Source of the DNA: Muricomes intestini
GTDB taxonomy: Bacteria > Bacillota > Clostridia > Lachnospirales > Lachnospiraceae
Assembly: GCF_004346165.1 (NCBI RefSeq)
Contig: NZ_SLZZ01000010.1
Span: 1-64,000 of the forward strand
DNA: 64,000 bases
Direction of reading: 5' to 3'
Part shown: positions 35,657 to 48,047 of the stretch, piece after piece
Layout of the letters: every line of letters begins with the position of its first letter
How positions within the stretch are numbered: position 1 is the first letter of the stretch
Translations under genes and position numbers: made by a program
Notes under the pieces: model-generated
Databases searched by the model: none
Seen by the model: the letters and a program-made list of their open reading frames with translations, nothing else
Told to the model about the DNA's origin: nothing

Positions 35657-38275
35657 ATGGGAGAGAATGGATATAGCTTTATAGTAAACGGAATAGAAAG
35701 AACGACAAATGAAGAGAAAATGTTGCTTCGTTATCTGCGGGATGATCTGCATCTTCATTCAGTAAAAGATGGCTGCAGCGAGGGGGCCTGCGGGACATGC
35801 ACCATCGTTGTGGATGGAAAAGCTGTAAAGTCCTGCGTTCTTACAACAAAAAGAGCGGCTGGCAAAGATATTCTTACAGTAGAAGGATTAAGCGGTTTTG
35901 AAAAAGAAGTTTTTGTGTACGCCTTTGGGGCAAAGGGGGCTGTCCAGTGCGGCTTTTGTATACCCGGAATGGTGATGGCCGGAAAAGCTCTGCTTGATAA
36001 AAATCAAAACCCCACAGAGGAAGATATAAAAATTGCGTTGAGAGGAAATATCTGCCGGTGCACCGGCTACAAGAAGATTATGGAAGGAATCCAGCTTGCG
36101 GCGGCGATTCTGCGCGGAGATGAAGAGATCGACTATGAGTTGGAAAAAGGCGATGACTATGGCGTAGGGAAACGTGCTTTCAGGGTTGATGTGCGGGAGA
36201 AAGTGCTTGGATATGGTCAATATGTCGATGATATGACTGTCCAAGGCATGGTTCATGCATCTGCTGTCCGCACAAAATACCCCCGCGCAAGGATTCTGGA
36301 CATTGACATATCAAAGGCCGAGGCTCTTGACGGTGTTATTGCAGTTTTAACAGCCGAGGATGTTCCAAATAATAAAGTTGGGCATATCCAGCAAGACTGG
36401 GATGTAATGATTGCAAAAGGCGATATTACACGTTGTATAGGTGATGCAATATGCCTTGTAATAGCAGAGACAGAAGATATTCTTGCGAAAGCCAAAAAAC
36501 TTGTAAACATTGATTATGAGGTGCTGGAGCCTGTAAGGGACATACATGAGGCTGCTGCTAAAGGGGCGCCGCAACTGCATAAACATGCCCCGGGGAATAT
36601 ATGCCAGTCCCGCCATGTCACTCGGGGAGATGCAAAAAAGGCTCTTGAAAAATCTAAATATACCGTAACAAAAAACTATACAACGCCATTTACCGAGCAT
36701 GCTTTTCTGGAGCCGGAGTGTGCCATCGGCATGCCTTATAAGGATGGGGTGAAAGTATACAGCAGCGATCAGGGTGTGTATGACAGCCGCAAGGAAATTG
36801 CAATTATGTTCGGTTGGGATGAGGAACGGGTTGTGGTGGAAAATGCACTTGTGGGCGGCGGCTTCGGCGGCAAGGAGGATGTCTCTGTGCAGCACATAGC
36901 AGCTCTTGCAGCCTACAAAGTGCAGCGGCCTGTGAAAATAAAACTTTCACGCCAGGAGTCTTTGTTCTTCCATCCTAAGAGACATGCAATGGAAGGAACC
37001 TTTACACTTGGGTGTGACGAAAACGGGATATTTACAGGTCTTGACTGCGAAATCAACTTTGACGGCGGTGCTTATGCATCTTTGTGTGGACCAGTTCTGG
37101 AGCGCGCCTGTACACATTCGGTGGGACCTTACTGTTATCAGAATACGGATATACGGGGATACGGATATTATACCAACAATCCTCCGGCAGGAGCATTTCG
37201 AGGCTTCGGTGTCTGCCAGAGTGAGTTTGCCCTGGAGTCAAATATCAATCTGCTGGCTGAGAAGGTTGGAATTTCTCCCTGGGAGATTCGCTACCGCAAT
37301 GCTATAGAGCCCGGCAAAGTCCTTCCCAACGGACAGATAGCAGACTGTTCCACGGCGCTGAAAGAAACACTTGAGGCCGTGAAAGATGTCTATGAGAAGA
37401 ATCCCGGACGCGCTGGAATTGCCTGTGCGCTGAAAAATGCAGGTGTTGGTGTAGGTCTTCCTGACAAGGGACGTGCGAAGCTGATAGTAAATAACGGAGT
37501 CGTAGAAATTTATGCTGCTGCCTCGGATATTGGACAGGGCTGTTTTACAGTATTTATACAGATGGTGGCGGAAACTACGGGTTTACCCCTTAAAAATATT
37601 AAGAGTATGGGAAGTAATTCCGAGGTGGCGCCGGACTCAGGAACTACATCTGGTTCCCGCCAGACGCTGCTCAGCGGAGAAGCTGTCCGCGGCGCGGCAT
37701 TTGATCTGAATGTGGATCTGAAAGAAGCAGGAGGCGATTTGAATAAACTTCAAGGCAAGGAATATTTCTATGAATATTTTGAACCCACGGACAAGCTGGG
37801 GGCGGATAAACCCAATCCAAAGAGCCATATTGCCTACGGTTTTGCAACCCATGTGGTGATTTTGGATGACGACGGGCGCGTCAAAGAAGTATACGCCGCA
37901 CACGACTCCGGCAAGGTGGTAAATCCCATTGCCATTCAGGGACAGATTGAAGGCGGTGTTTTGATGTCACTTGGCTATGCACTCACGGAAAGTTTTCCAC
38001 TAAAAGACTGTGTGCCCCAGGTGAAGTTCGGAACTCTTGGTCTTATGCGTGCCAATCAGATTCCGGATATACATGCCATTTATGTGGAGAAGGAAGAATT
38101 GCTTGGCGTAGCATATGGGGCAAAGGGTATCGGTGAGATAGCAACGATTCCGACAGCTCCGGCGGTTCAGGGGGCGTACTATGCAATGGACCATGTTTTA
38201 CGTACCAGCCTGCCGATGGAAAACACATATTATGATACCAGGGGCCCAAAGTCATGCTTTTTCATGCAAGCATGA
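35657..38275 (+). CDS. Fused molybdenum hydroxylase (selenium-dependent xanthine dehydrogenase type)
   Basis: 872 residues. The N-terminal 2Fe-2S domains show CSEGACGTCTIVV (about 40-52) and QCGFCIPGMVMAG (about 97-109) with RGNICRCTGYKKIMEG. The Mo-cofactor domain runs from about 170: TPFTEHAFLEPECAIGM, ALVGGGFGGKEDVSVQ (about 398), PPAGAFRGFGVCQSEFA (about 512), a DIGQGCFTVF segment and GAKGIGEIATIPTAPA near the end. There is no FAD domain. This iron-sulfur/Mo fusion fits the selenium-dependent xanthine dehydrogenase family (labile Se, not selenocysteine), but purine versus other heterocycle substrate is open. The last ~13 residues (YDTRGPKSCFFMQA) come from repeat R1. Confidence 0.85.
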   Translation: MGENGYSFIVNGIERTTNEEKMLLRYLRDDLHLHSVKDGCSEGACGTCTIVVDGKAVKSCVLTTKRAAGKDILTVEGLSGFEKEVFVYAFGAKGAVQCGFCIPGMVMAGKALLDKNQNPTEEDIKIALRGNICRCTGYKKIMEGIQLAAAILRGDEEIDYELEKGDDYGVGKRAFRVDVREKVLGYGQYVDDMTVQGMVHASAVRTKYPRARILDIDISKAEALDGVIAVLTAEDVPNNKVGHIQQDWDVMIAKGDITRCIGDAICLVIAETEDILAKAKKLVNIDYEVLEPVRDIHEAAAKGAPQLHKHAPGNICQSRHVTRGDAKKALEKSKYTVTKNYTTPFTEHAFLEPECAIGMPYKDGVKVYSSDQGVYDSRKEIAIMFGWDEERVVVENALVGGGFGGKEDVSVQHIAALAAYKVQRPVKIKLSRQESLFFHPKRHAMEGTFTLGCDENGIFTGLDCEINFDGGAYASLCGPVLERACTHSVGPYCYQNTDIRGYGYYTNNPPAGAFRGFGVCQSEFALESNINLLAEKVGISPWEIRYRNAIEPGKVLPNGQIADCSTALKETLEAVKDVYEKNPGRAGIACALKNAGVGVGLPDKGRAKLIVNNGVVEIYAAASDIGQGCFTVFIQMVAETTGLPLKNIKSMGSNSEVAPDSGTTSGSRQTLLSGEAVRGAAFDLNVDLKEAGGDLNKLQGKEYFYEYFEPTDKLGADKPNPKSHIAYGFATHVVILDDDGRVKEVYAAHDSGKVVNPIAIQGQIEGGVLMSLGYALTESFPLKDCVPQVKFGTLGLMRANQIPDIHAIYVEKEELLGVAYGAKGIGEIATIPTAPAVQGAYYAMDHVLRTSLPMENTYYDTRGPKSCFFMQA

Positions 38276-38305
38276 AAAAGCATGACCTTTTGACCCTGGT
38301 ATCAT
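38232..38305. repeat. R1 repeat, copy 4 (short hairpin form)
   Basis: The minimal 74-bp form, with perfect 12-bp terminal inverted repeats: ATGATACCAGGG at the left and CCCTGGTATCAT at the right. The interior is the TCATGCTTTTTCATGCAAGC hairpin. It runs through the stop codon of the molybdenum hydroxylase. Confidence 0.9.
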
Positions 38306-38350
38306 ATTATTCTAAAAAGAAAAATAAATAGATTGATAAAAGAAAAACAA

Positions 38351-38380
38351 CAGGATACTTGCAGCATCTTGTTATTTTTT
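38351..38380 (+). terminator. Terminator after the molybdenum hydroxylase
   Basis: ACAGGAT pairs with ATCTTGT (one G-U) and TATTTTTT follows. The next ~110 bases up to 38489 are AT-rich and must hold the V-ATPase promoter; a TTGTTA...TATACA pair near 38369-38397 is possible. Confidence 0.5.
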
Positions 38381-38489
38381 AAACAAAAATATATACAATA
38401 TGGACAACAGATATTCTAATTCAATTGTAGACTATTGCTAACATATGTGGTACGCTAAAAGGAATATGGGAAAAGGGGGTGACTGGTGT

Positions 38490-38798
38490 ATGGTGGAAGA
38501 GACTATTGAGTTGATTCGAGAGACAGAGGCAAATGCCGAGGCTATTGTGAAGGATGCAGACGAACGGTATAGGATAATACTGGAAGAAGCAAACCAAAAG
38601 GCTCAGCGGTTAAAGACAGAGCAAAGGGACACAGTTCTGAAAGAAGCAGAAGCCGTGAGGGAGGCTGCCCGCAGGAGCGGAGAAGACCTTCAGAGAACGG
38701 CAGCGTCTGATATTGAGAATGAAATCAAGCTATTGAAGGAAAACGCTTCAAAAAGGGAGCAAGAAGCCATAAGTCTCGTAGTGTCACAATTGGTTTAA
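38490..38798 (+). CDS. V-type ATPase peripheral-stalk subunit G/H-like (NtpF position)
   Basis: 102 residues from the ATG at 38490, which has a GGGGGTGA box; the longer frame to 38445 has none. Almost entirely Glu/Ala/Lys/Arg heptads (ETEANAEAIVKDADERYRII... to VSQLV), a coiled coil without membrane span. The place at the head of the operon, before subunit I, matches NtpF in Enterococcus, the partner of subunit E in the stator stalk. Confidence 0.8.
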   Translation: MVEETIELIRETEANAEAIVKDADERYRIILEEANQKAQRLKTEQRDTVLKEAEAVREAARRSGEDLQRTAASDIENEIKLLKENASKREQEAISLVVSQLV

Positions 38799-38820
38799 CA
38801 AGAGAAGGGAGGGCAAGAAT

Positions 38821-41312
<2,492 letters not shown>

Positions 41313-41377
41313 TAGGAGAGAAGGCAATAGAAAATAAAGTGTAAAGTTGCATTTACCAAGAAAGGGAGAGTTTATAA

Positions 41378-41968
41378 ATGAGTGGATTGGACAAAATGAA
41401 AAACCAGATTTTGGATGAGGCGAACCACTCGGCGGATAAGAAAATAGCAGAGGCCCAGGCAAAAGCAGAAGAGATTTTAGAACAGGCAAAAGCTCAGGCT
41501 AAAGCAGAAGCTGAGACAATCCTTCATAAGGCTGAAGAAGATGCCGGACAATATGCACAGAAGATTGCCTCCTCCTGCGATATGCAGCGGAGACAGGCAA
41601 TTCTGCGTGCAAAGCAGGGTATGATAGCCGAAGTACTTGACAAGGCTTACGATAAAATTATAAACCTTGAAACAAGTGAGTATTTTGATATGATCCGTCA
41701 GATGCTGGATAAATATGTGCTGACCGAAGAAGGAAAAATCCTTTTTTCGGAAAGGGATCTGGCCCGTATGCCTGCGGGATTTGAGGCAGAACTTCGGGAA
41801 ATTGCCGTCTCCAAGGGCGGTGCCTTAGAAGTTTCCAAAGAAGCAAAGGAGATTGACGGCGGCTTTATCCTGGTCTATGGCGGGATCGAGGAAAATTGTA
41901 CAATCAAAGCTTTGTTTGATGCCAGGAGGGATGAATTGTCTGATGGAGTGCAGGAGGTTTTATTTTGA
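41378..41968 (+). CDS. ntpE: V-type ATPase subunit E (peripheral stalk)
   Basis: 196 residues. The N-terminal coiled coil (KIAEAQAKAEEILEQAKAQAKAEAE...) and the C-terminal globular part (GGALEVSKEAKEIDGGFILVYGGIEENCTIKALFDARRDEL) are typical of the E subunit. An AAGGGAGAG box precedes the ATG. It overlaps subunit C (TTGA). Confidence 0.92.
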   Translation: MSGLDKMKNQILDEANHSADKKIAEAQAKAEEILEQAKAQAKAEAETILHKAEEDAGQYAQKIASSCDMQRRQAILRAKQGMIAEVLDKAYDKIINLETSEYFDMIRQMLDKYVLTEEGKILFSERDLARMPAGFEAELREIAVSKGGALEVSKEAKEIDGGFILVYGGIEENCTIKALFDARRDELSDGVQEVLF

Positions 41969-42936
41969 ATGAATTAGAGTATACCTATGCGGTTGCCCGT
42001 ATACGTGCTTTGGAAAATTCTTTGCTTTCGGATGCCGATATTGAGCGCCTGCTTGCATGCCCGGACGAAGGTCAGTGTCTGCAGCTTTTGATTGAAAAAG
42101 GCTGGGGAGACGGAACCGGCTCTATGGATGCACCTGCGATGCTGAAGAAGGAGGAGGAGAAAGCCTGGGAAGTGATTGAGGACGTGGCACCGGATATGTC
42201 GGTGTTTGATGTACTCTCTTACCCTAAGCTATTTCACAATCTGAAGGCTGCGGTGAAACAGGTATGCACGGGAAAAGTAACGGAAAATGTCTTCTACGAA
42301 GACTGTGCAATTCCCGGCAGCGAAATGCTTCGGATTGTGCAGAACAAGGAATTCCAGCGCCTTCCCGGGAATATGGGAGCAGCTGCGGCGGAGGCTTATG
42401 ATACTCTGCTGCATACAAAGGATGGGCAGCTGTGTGATGTTATTGTAGATAGAGCTACACTGGATGCCATTTATGAGGCCGGCCTGAAAGCTGAAGATGA
42501 AATTATTCAAGAATATGCAGAATCTACAGTTGCAATTGCAGATATTAAAATAGCTGTGCGTTCCCAGAAGACTGCAAAATCAATTGATTTTATGAAACGT
42601 GCGATGGCACACTGCCGGAGCATCAATACAGAACAATTGGCAAAGGCGGCTGCATCCGGTATAGATGCAATCCGGGACTACCTGTCCGGGACATCCTATG
42701 CGGAGGGGGCAGCGACGCTTATGGAATCACCGTCCGCATTTGAACGGTGGTGTGACAACCGCATGATTGAGACAATCAGGCCGCAGAAGTATAATACTTT
42801 TTCTGTGGGCCCCCTGGTAGCCTATGTGGTTGCCAGAGAAAATGAAATAAAGACAGCCCGGATTATTCTGACCGCAAAACAGAATGGGTTTCCGGAGGAT
42901 TCAATCAGGGAAAGGATAAGGGAGATGTATGTATAA
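41965..42936 (+). CDS. ntpC: V-type ATPase subunit C (d-like)
   Basis: 323 residues. It starts at a TTG overlapping the subunit E stop. Helix-rich, with the family's YAVARIRALENSLLS at the N-terminus and a C-terminal RENEIKTARIILTAKQNGFPEDSIRERIREMYV, the ending typical of V/A subunit C/d. It caps the rotor ring and connects it to the central shaft. The 3' end overlaps subunit F by 8 bases. Confidence 0.93.
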   Translation: MNELEYTYAVARIRALENSLLSDADIERLLACPDEGQCLQLLIEKGWGDGTGSMDAPAMLKKEEEKAWEVIEDVAPDMSVFDVLSYPKLFHNLKAAVKQVCTGKVTENVFYEDCAIPGSEMLRIVQNKEFQRLPGNMGAAAAEAYDTLLHTKDGQLCDVIVDRATLDAIYEAGLKAEDEIIQEYAESTVAIADIKIAVRSQKTAKSIDFMKRAMAHCRSINTEQLAKAAASGIDAIRDYLSGTSYAEGAATLMESPSAFERWCDNRMIETIRPQKYNTFSVGPLVAYVVARENEIKTARIILTAKQNGFPEDSIRERIREMYV

Positions 42937-43249
42937 GATAGCAGTAATCGGTGATTATGACAGCATTTATGGATTTGCTACGCTGGGTCTTAGTATCTGC
43001 CCTGTCCGGACGCCAGAGGAAGCGAAGCAGAAGCTGTGGCAGCTGGCCGAAGAAAAATATGGAATCATTTATATTACAGAAGCACTCTCAGCGGAGCTGA
43101 CGGATGTGATCGAGCATTATAAAGAGCGGACACTGCCGGCGATTATCCAGATACCGGGAGTATCCGGCAACACAGGGGCAGGTGTGGAAGGCGTAAAAAA
43201 GACCGTGGAACAGGCAGTAGGATCGGATATTATCTTTTCACAAAAATAA
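42929..43249 (+). CDS. ntpG: V-type ATPase subunit F (NtpG position)
   Basis: 106 residues with the short Rossmann-like F fold: IAVIGDYDSIYGFATLGLSI, GIIYITEALSAEL, PAIIQIPGVSGNTGAGVEGVKKTVEQAVGSD. It is part of the central rotor stalk with subunit D. Confidence 0.93.
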   Translation: MYKIAVIGDYDSIYGFATLGLSICPVRTPEEAKQKLWQLAEEKYGIIYITEALSAELTDVIEHYKERTLPAIIQIPGVSGNTGAGVEGVKKTVEQAVGSDIIFSQK

Positions 43250-43273
43250 AGGAAGGTTGGTTGATGCATCAAA

Positions 43274-45040
43274 ATGAGTACAGGGATAGTGAAAAAGGTA
43301 GCAGGCCCTCTGGTTATTGCGGAGGGAATGCGTGATGCGAACATGTTTGATGTGGTTCGTGTGAGCAGCCAGCGATTGATTGGCGAAATTATAGAAATAC
43401 ATGGAGACGAGGCCTCCATACAGGTGTATGAGGAGACTTCAGGACTGGGGCCGGGCGAACCGGTGGAATCTATGGAAGTGCCCATGTCTGTGGAGTTAGG
43501 GCCGGGGCTTATTTCCAGCATTTATGATGGAATTCAGAGACCGTTGGATGATATTATGAAGATTTCAGGTAATAATCTGAAGCGTGGAGTAGAAGTTCCT
43601 TCTCTGAAAAGGGATTGGAAATGGGAGTTTATTCCTACCGTTTCCGAAGGAGATGAAATGGAAGCAGGGGATGTGATCGGCACAGTACAGGAGACCCCTG
43701 TTGTTCAGCAGAAAATCATGGTGCCTTACGGTATGAAAGGTAAAATCAAGGAGATAAAGGCGGGAGAGTTTACCGTAGAGGAGACTATTGCGGTGCTTGA
43801 GACTGCCCAAGGTGATCAGAATCTGACTCTGATGCAGAGATGGCCTGTACGCAGGGGGCGTCCATACCAGAAAAAACTTTCTCCCAAAAAGCCTCTTGTA
43901 ACCGGGCAGAGAGTAATTGACACATTTTTCCCGATTGCAAAAGGAGGTGTGGCGGCAGTTCCGGGGCCGTTTGGAAGCGGAAAGACCGTAATACAGCATC
44001 AGCTGGCAAAGTGGGCTGAGGCAGATATCGTGGTCTATATCGGATGCGGCGAGCGTGGAAATGAAATGACGGATGTTCTTAATGAGTTTCCGGAGCTGAA
44101 GGACCCGAAGACAGGGCAGTCTCTGATGCAGAGGACCGTGCTGATTGCAAACACATCGGATATGCCTGTGGCAGCCCGCGAGGCATCCATCTATACAGGC
44201 ATTACGATTGCTGAATATTTCCGGGATATGGGATATTCTGTTGCACTGATGGCAGACTCCACATCCCGCTGGGCAGAGGCCCTCCGCGAGATGTCGGGAC
44301 GTCTGGAAGAAATGCCTGGTGAGGAAGGTTATCCTGCATATCTGGGAAGCCGCCTGGCACAGTTCTATGAGCGTGCAGGACAGGTCATTTCTCTTGGAAA
44401 AGAAGGCAGAGAAGGAGCACTGTCGGTTATCGGTGCGGTTTCTCCTCCCGGTGGTGATATTTCTGAGCCGGTTTCACAGGCTACTTTGCGTATCGTGAAG
44501 GTATTTTGGGGGTTGGATTCTGCGCTTGCTTATAAGAGGCACTTTCCGGCAATCAACTGGCTGACCAGCTACTCTTTATATTTGGATGATATGGAGAAAT
44601 GGTTCAATGCAGAGGTTGCTTCCGACTGGATGGAAAACCGTCAGAAGATGATGAACCTTCTGCAGGAAGAGGCGGAGCTGGAGGAGATTGTAAAGATGGT
44701 CGGCATGGATGCTCTTTCACCGGGGGACAGACTAAAGATGGAGGCAGCGCGCTCTATACGAGAGGACTTCCTGCATCAGAATTCTTTCCATGAGATTGAT
44801 ACTTACACCTCACTGAAAAAACAGTACATGATGATGAAGCTGGTTCTGGCATATTATGAGCAGGCCGTGGCAGCACTTGAAGAGGGGGCGCCCCTTAAGG
44901 AGCTGGTGAGTCTGTCGGTAAGAGAGCAGATCGGACGTTTCAAATACACGACAGAAGATCAGACAGACGAGGTATATGAAGAAGTTAAAAAAGAATTACA
45001 CGCAGAAATTGACCATACATTGGGGAAGGAGGACTTCTAA
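43274..45040 (+). CDS. ntpA: V-type ATPase catalytic subunit A
   Basis: 588 residues. Walker A is [17 protein letters not shown] (about 236), followed by the catalytic [17 protein letters not shown] (about 261-277). The ~90-residue non-homologous insert typical of A subunits precedes it (residues ~115-200). [24 protein letters not shown] is the signature near the adenine site. Spacing to subunit B is zero bases. Confidence 0.97.
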   Translation: MSTGIVKKVAGPLVIAEGMRDANMFDVVRVSSQRLIGEIIEIHGDEASIQVYEETSGLGPGEPVESMEVPMSVELGPGLISSIYDGIQRPLDDIMKISGNNLKRGVEVPSLKRDWKWEFIPTVSEGDEMEAGDVIGTVQETPVVQQKIMVPYGMKGKIKEIKAGEFTVEETIAVLETAQGDQNLTLMQRWPVRRGRPYQKKLSPKKPLVTGQRVIDTFFPIAKGGVAAVPGPFGSGKTVIQHQLAKWAEADIVVYIGCGERGNEMTDVLNEFPELKDPKTGQSLMQRTVLIANTSDMPVAAREASIYTGITIAEYFRDMGYSVALMADSTSRWAEALREMSGRLEEMPGEEGYPAYLGSRLAQFYERAGQVISLGKEGREGALSVIGAVSPPGGDISEPVSQATLRIVKVFWGLDSALAYKRHFPAINWLTSYSLYLDDMEKWFNAEVASDWMENRQKMMNLLQEEAELEEIVKMVGMDALSPGDRLKMEAARSIREDFLHQNSFHEIDTYTSLKKQYMMMKLVLAYYEQAVAALEEGAPLKELVSLSVREQIGRFKYTTEDQTDEVYEEVKKELHAEIDHTLGKEDF

Positions 45041-46414
45041 ATGCCAAAAGAGTATAGAACCATACAGGAAGTAGCCGGCCCTTTGATGCTAGTGCGCGGT
45101 GTTGAGAATGTTGCCTACGATGAGCTGGGGGAAATAGAACTTGCAGACGGTGAAATACGCCGCTGCAAGGTATTGGAGATTAACGGCGGTGATGCGCTGG
45201 TACAGCTGTTTGAAAGTGCGACGGGGGTCAACTTGTCCAACAGTAAGGTGCGTTTTCTGGGGCGCACTATGGAACTTGGCGTTTCCGAAGATATGCTGGG
45301 CCGTGTTTTTGATGGTCTGGGGCGTCCTATAGACGAGGGACCGGAGATATTGCCCGATGCCCGGATGGATACCAATGGGCTGCCCATGAATCCGGCAGCG
45401 AGAAGCTATCCTGAAGAATTTATTCAGACAGGCATCTCTGCCATTGATGGTTTGAACACACTGGTCCGCGGCCAGAAGCTGCCTATCTTTTCCGCATCCG
45501 GTCTGCCTCACGCACAACTGGCGGCTCAGATTGCCAGACAGGCAAAGGTATTGGGAAAAGATGAGAATTTTGCCGTTGTATTTGCGGCTATGGGTATTAC
45601 ATTTGAGGAATCTAACTTTTTCATTGAAAGCTTCAAAGAAACAGGAGCTATTGACAGAACCGTTCTGTTTGTAAACCTGGCAAATGACCCGGCTATTGAG
45701 CGTATCGCTACGCCACGTATGGCACTGACGGCAGCAGAATATCTGGCTTTTGAGAAAGATATGCATGTTTTGGTTATTCTGACGGATATTACAAATTACG
45801 CAGATGCGCTGCGCGAGGTGTCTGCAGCCCGCAAGGAAGTTCCCGGGCGCCGTGGGTATCCGGGATATATGTACACCGACCTTGCCTCACTGTATGAGAG
45901 AGCAGGCCGGCAGAAAGGCAAAAAGGGAAGTATCACGATGATACCTATTCTGACCATGCCCGAGGATGATAAGACCCATCCGATTCCTGATCTGACAGGA
46001 TACATCACAGAGGGGCAAATTATCCTGAGCCGTGATTTGTACCGCAAAGGTGTGATGCCGCCAATCGATGTACTCCCGTCGCTGTCCCGTCTTAAAGACA
46101 AAGGGATCGGCGCAGGTAAGACCCGGGAGGATCACTCAAATACAATGAATCAGCTGTTTGCGGCATATGCACGTGGAAAAGACGCCAAGGAGCTTATGGT
46201 AATTCTTGGGGAAGCCGCATTGACGGAAATAGATTTGATGTATGCAAAGTTTGCAGACGCGTTTGAGGCCGAATATGTATCTCAGGGATATAGTACAGAC
46301 CGGGATATCGAAGAAACATTGGATATCGGATGGAAGTTACTTTCCATGCTGCCGAGAGCAGAATTGAAACGTATCGATGATAAATTTCTGGATCAGTATT
46401 ATGGCAAAGAGTGA
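45041..46414 (+). CDS. ntpB: V-type ATPase regulatory subunit B
   Basis: 457 residues, starting right after the subunit A stop. The nucleotide fold lacks a true Walker A ([18 protein letters not shown]), as usual for [29 protein letters not shown] carries the Arg finger region. It forms the A3B3 head. Confidence 0.97.
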   Translation: MPKEYRTIQEVAGPLMLVRGVENVAYDELGEIELADGEIRRCKVLEINGGDALVQLFESATGVNLSNSKVRFLGRTMELGVSEDMLGRVFDGLGRPIDEGPEILPDARMDTNGLPMNPAARSYPEEFIQTGISAIDGLNTLVRGQKLPIFSASGLPHAQLAAQIARQAKVLGKDENFAVVFAAMGITFEESNFFIESFKETGAIDRTVLFVNLANDPAIERIATPRMALTAAEYLAFEKDMHVLVILTDITNYADALREVSAARKEVPGRRGYPGYMYTDLASLYERAGRQKGKKGSITMIPILTMPEDDKTHPIPDLTGYITEGQIILSRDLYRKGVMPPIDVLPSLSRLKDKGIGAGKTREDHSNTMNQLFAAYARGKDAKELMVILGEAALTEIDLMYAKFADAFEAEYVSQGYSTDRDIEETLDIGWKLLSMLPRAELKRIDDKFLDQYYGKE

Positions 46415-46444
46415 GGATAAGTTGGAAAAGCGAGGTGATTACAT

Positions 46445-47104
46445 TTGGCATCAACACAGGTAAATCCAACCCGTATGGAGCTGACCCGGCTAAAAAAGAA
46501 GCGGATTACAGCCGTTCGCGGCCATAAGCTGCTGAAGGATAAACGTGACGAGCTGATGCGCCAGTATCTGGATTTGGTGCGGGAAAATATGGAAGTGCGT
46601 TTGAAGGTAGAAAAGGGAATTCTTTCTGCCAATAAAAATTTTGTTATTGCCAAGGCCGGAATGTCCGAGGAGGCACTCAACACAGCTCTTATGGCACCAA
46701 AGCAGGAAATCAGGCTGGTCCCCGGTGCAAGAAATGTCATGAGTGTGAATGTGCCGGCTTTTGAGTGTGAAACAAGGACAGCGGATGAAAATGACATTTA
46801 TTCCTACGGTTTTGCATTTACTTCCAGCGATTTAGATGGGGCAGTTAAATCCCTGGCAGATATCCTGCCGGATATGATACGGCTTGCAGAATGCGAGAAA
46901 GCGTGCCAGCTTATGGCAGCAGAAATAGAGAAGACAAGAAGGCGTGTAAATGCGCTGGAGCATGTCATTATTCCCGAGACTGAGGAAAGCATTAAATATA
47001 TTACCATGAAATTGGATGAAAATGAGAGAAGTACTCAGGTTCGTCTGATGAAAGTAAAGGATATGATGCTGGAAGAACAATATCATTATAAAGAGCGGGC
47101 TTAA
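46445..47104 (+). CDS. ntpD: V-type ATPase subunit D (central shaft)
   Basis: 219 residues from a TTG start with a GAGGTGA box. Long helices at both ends (VNPTRMELTRLKKKRITAVRGHKLLKDKRDELM; RRRVNALEHVIIPETEESIKYITMKLDENERS) form the rotating shaft. It is the last gene of the operon; no ntpJ-like potassium transporter follows. Confidence 0.95.
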   Translation: MASTQVNPTRMELTRLKKKRITAVRGHKLLKDKRDELMRQYLDLVRENMEVRLKVEKGILSANKNFVIAKAGMSEEALNTALMAPKQEIRLVPGARNVMSVNVPAFECETRTADENDIYSYGFAFTSSDLDGAVKSLADILPDMIRLAECEKACQLMAAEIEKTRRRVNALEHVIIPETEESIKYITMKLDENERSTQVRLMKVKDMMLEEQYHYKERA

Positions 47105-47173
47105 AAGTTTGCCCGCTTAAACAGTTACAAAACATATGTGGCGGCTTGCTGAAATAAAATGGCAGGCCGCTTT
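47094..47173 (+). terminator. Two hairpins closing the V-ATPase operon
   Basis: AGCGGGC (47094-47100) pairs with GCCCGCT (47111-47117), with the ntpD stop in the loop. GCGGCTTGC (47141-47149) pairs with GCAGGCCGC (47162-47170), followed by TTTATG. The rest of the gap to 47274 holds a TATAAT at 47246-47251, likely for the next gene. Confidence 0.55.
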
Positions 47174-47274
47174 ATGACTATTACAGAGGAATATCTTAAA
47201 GGATTTCTAAACGAACGCTTCAATTTCTGCCGCATATACTAATCATATAATGTCTTGAAATGGAAGTGTGAGTT

Positions 47275-47862
47275 ATGAATCCAAAACTGCCGTATTACAT
47301 GGTGTACCCTATGCCCCTTGCCTATGATGATGAGAAAATTGAGCGCAGAGATTTTGAGTATATGAAGAGTCTTTATCCGGACGTGGCGAAAAAACTCCTG
47401 CCATATGTGGAAGATGAATGTGACAGGATGGAGTATGACTGCAGTATGATGTATGATGAATATCCGGATAAACTGCAGCTTCGTATGATGGGCAGCCGGG
47501 TATATGACAAGGTAAAAAGTGATAAAAGTTTTCTCAATCTTTTGATACCGGAAGAGCAGAATGACAGAGCAGCCGCGCAGGAGACAGAGATATCGGAACA
47601 GGCAGTGTACGCACCGGGGCGCCCGCCTCAGGGAAATCGTCCGCCCCATGGAGGTCGTCCGCCTCAAGGTAACCGTCCGCCACAAGGGAATCGTCCGCCT
47701 CAGGGAAATCGTCCGCCGAAACCGGGAAGGCCTCCTTTTGATAACAGGCCCGGGGGTAAGGGAAATCCTGATTGGCTGAGGGATTTAATTGATGTAATTC
47801 TTTACCAGGAATTGTATAGACGCAGATGCGATAACCGTCGATGCGGGCGCAGATTTTACTAA
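47275..47862 (+). CDS. Hypothetical protein with Pro/Arg/Gly/Gln repeats, Lachnospiraceae type
   Basis: 195 residues. A compact N-terminal part (YYMVYPMPLAYDDEKIERRD; MKSLYPDVAKKLLPYVEDE; MMYDEYPDKLQLRMM) is rich in Tyr, Met and acidic residues. Residues about 115-160 repeat RPPQGN-like units (GRPPQGNRPPHGGRPPQGN). The end is PDWLRDLIDVILYQELYRRR and RCGRRFY. There is no signal peptide. The first and last parts look like a conserved but unnamed family; I do not know its function. Confidence 0.7.
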   Translation: MNPKLPYYMVYPMPLAYDDEKIERRDFEYMKSLYPDVAKKLLPYVEDECDRMEYDCSMMYDEYPDKLQLRMMGSRVYDKVKSDKSFLNLLIPEEQNDRAAAQETEISEQAVYAPGRPPQGNRPPHGGRPPQGNRPPQGNRPPQGNRPPKPGRPPFDNRPGGKGNPDWLRDLIDVILYQELYRRRCDNRRCGRRFY

Positions 47863-47873
47863 TCAGAAAAAAC

Positions 47874-48020
47874 ATGATATAATGCTCTTACTTGGCGAGG
47901 TATTTCCGAGCCTAGAAAGACATATACCTAAACACTTAGCGAGGTAGTTCACGAGCTTAGTATTTATGGTATAATGCTCTTACTTGGCGAGGTATTTCCG
48001 AGCCTAGAAAGACATAAATG
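47874..48020 (+). repeat. Three-unit repeat with promoter-like TATAAT boxes before the shikimate-kinase-like gene
   Basis: A ~46-bp block (ATAATGCTCTTACTTGGCG, GAGGTATTTCCGAGCCTAG, AAAGACATA) occurs exactly at about 47878-47923 and 47971-48016. A diverged copy of its core (ACTTAGCGAGGTAGTTCACG, AGCTTAG) lies between. Each exact copy is preceded by TATAAT. The first has TTTACT 17 bp upstream, the second only TTCACG. Confidence 0.8.
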
Positions 48021-48047
48021 TAGTTAAGATAAAGGGCGGATATACAT

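Noticed and set aside
47275-47862. Collagen-like or surface-anchored protein from the Pro/Gly-rich repeat
   Set aside because: There is no signal peptide, no Gly-X-Y triplet period and no LPXTG motif.
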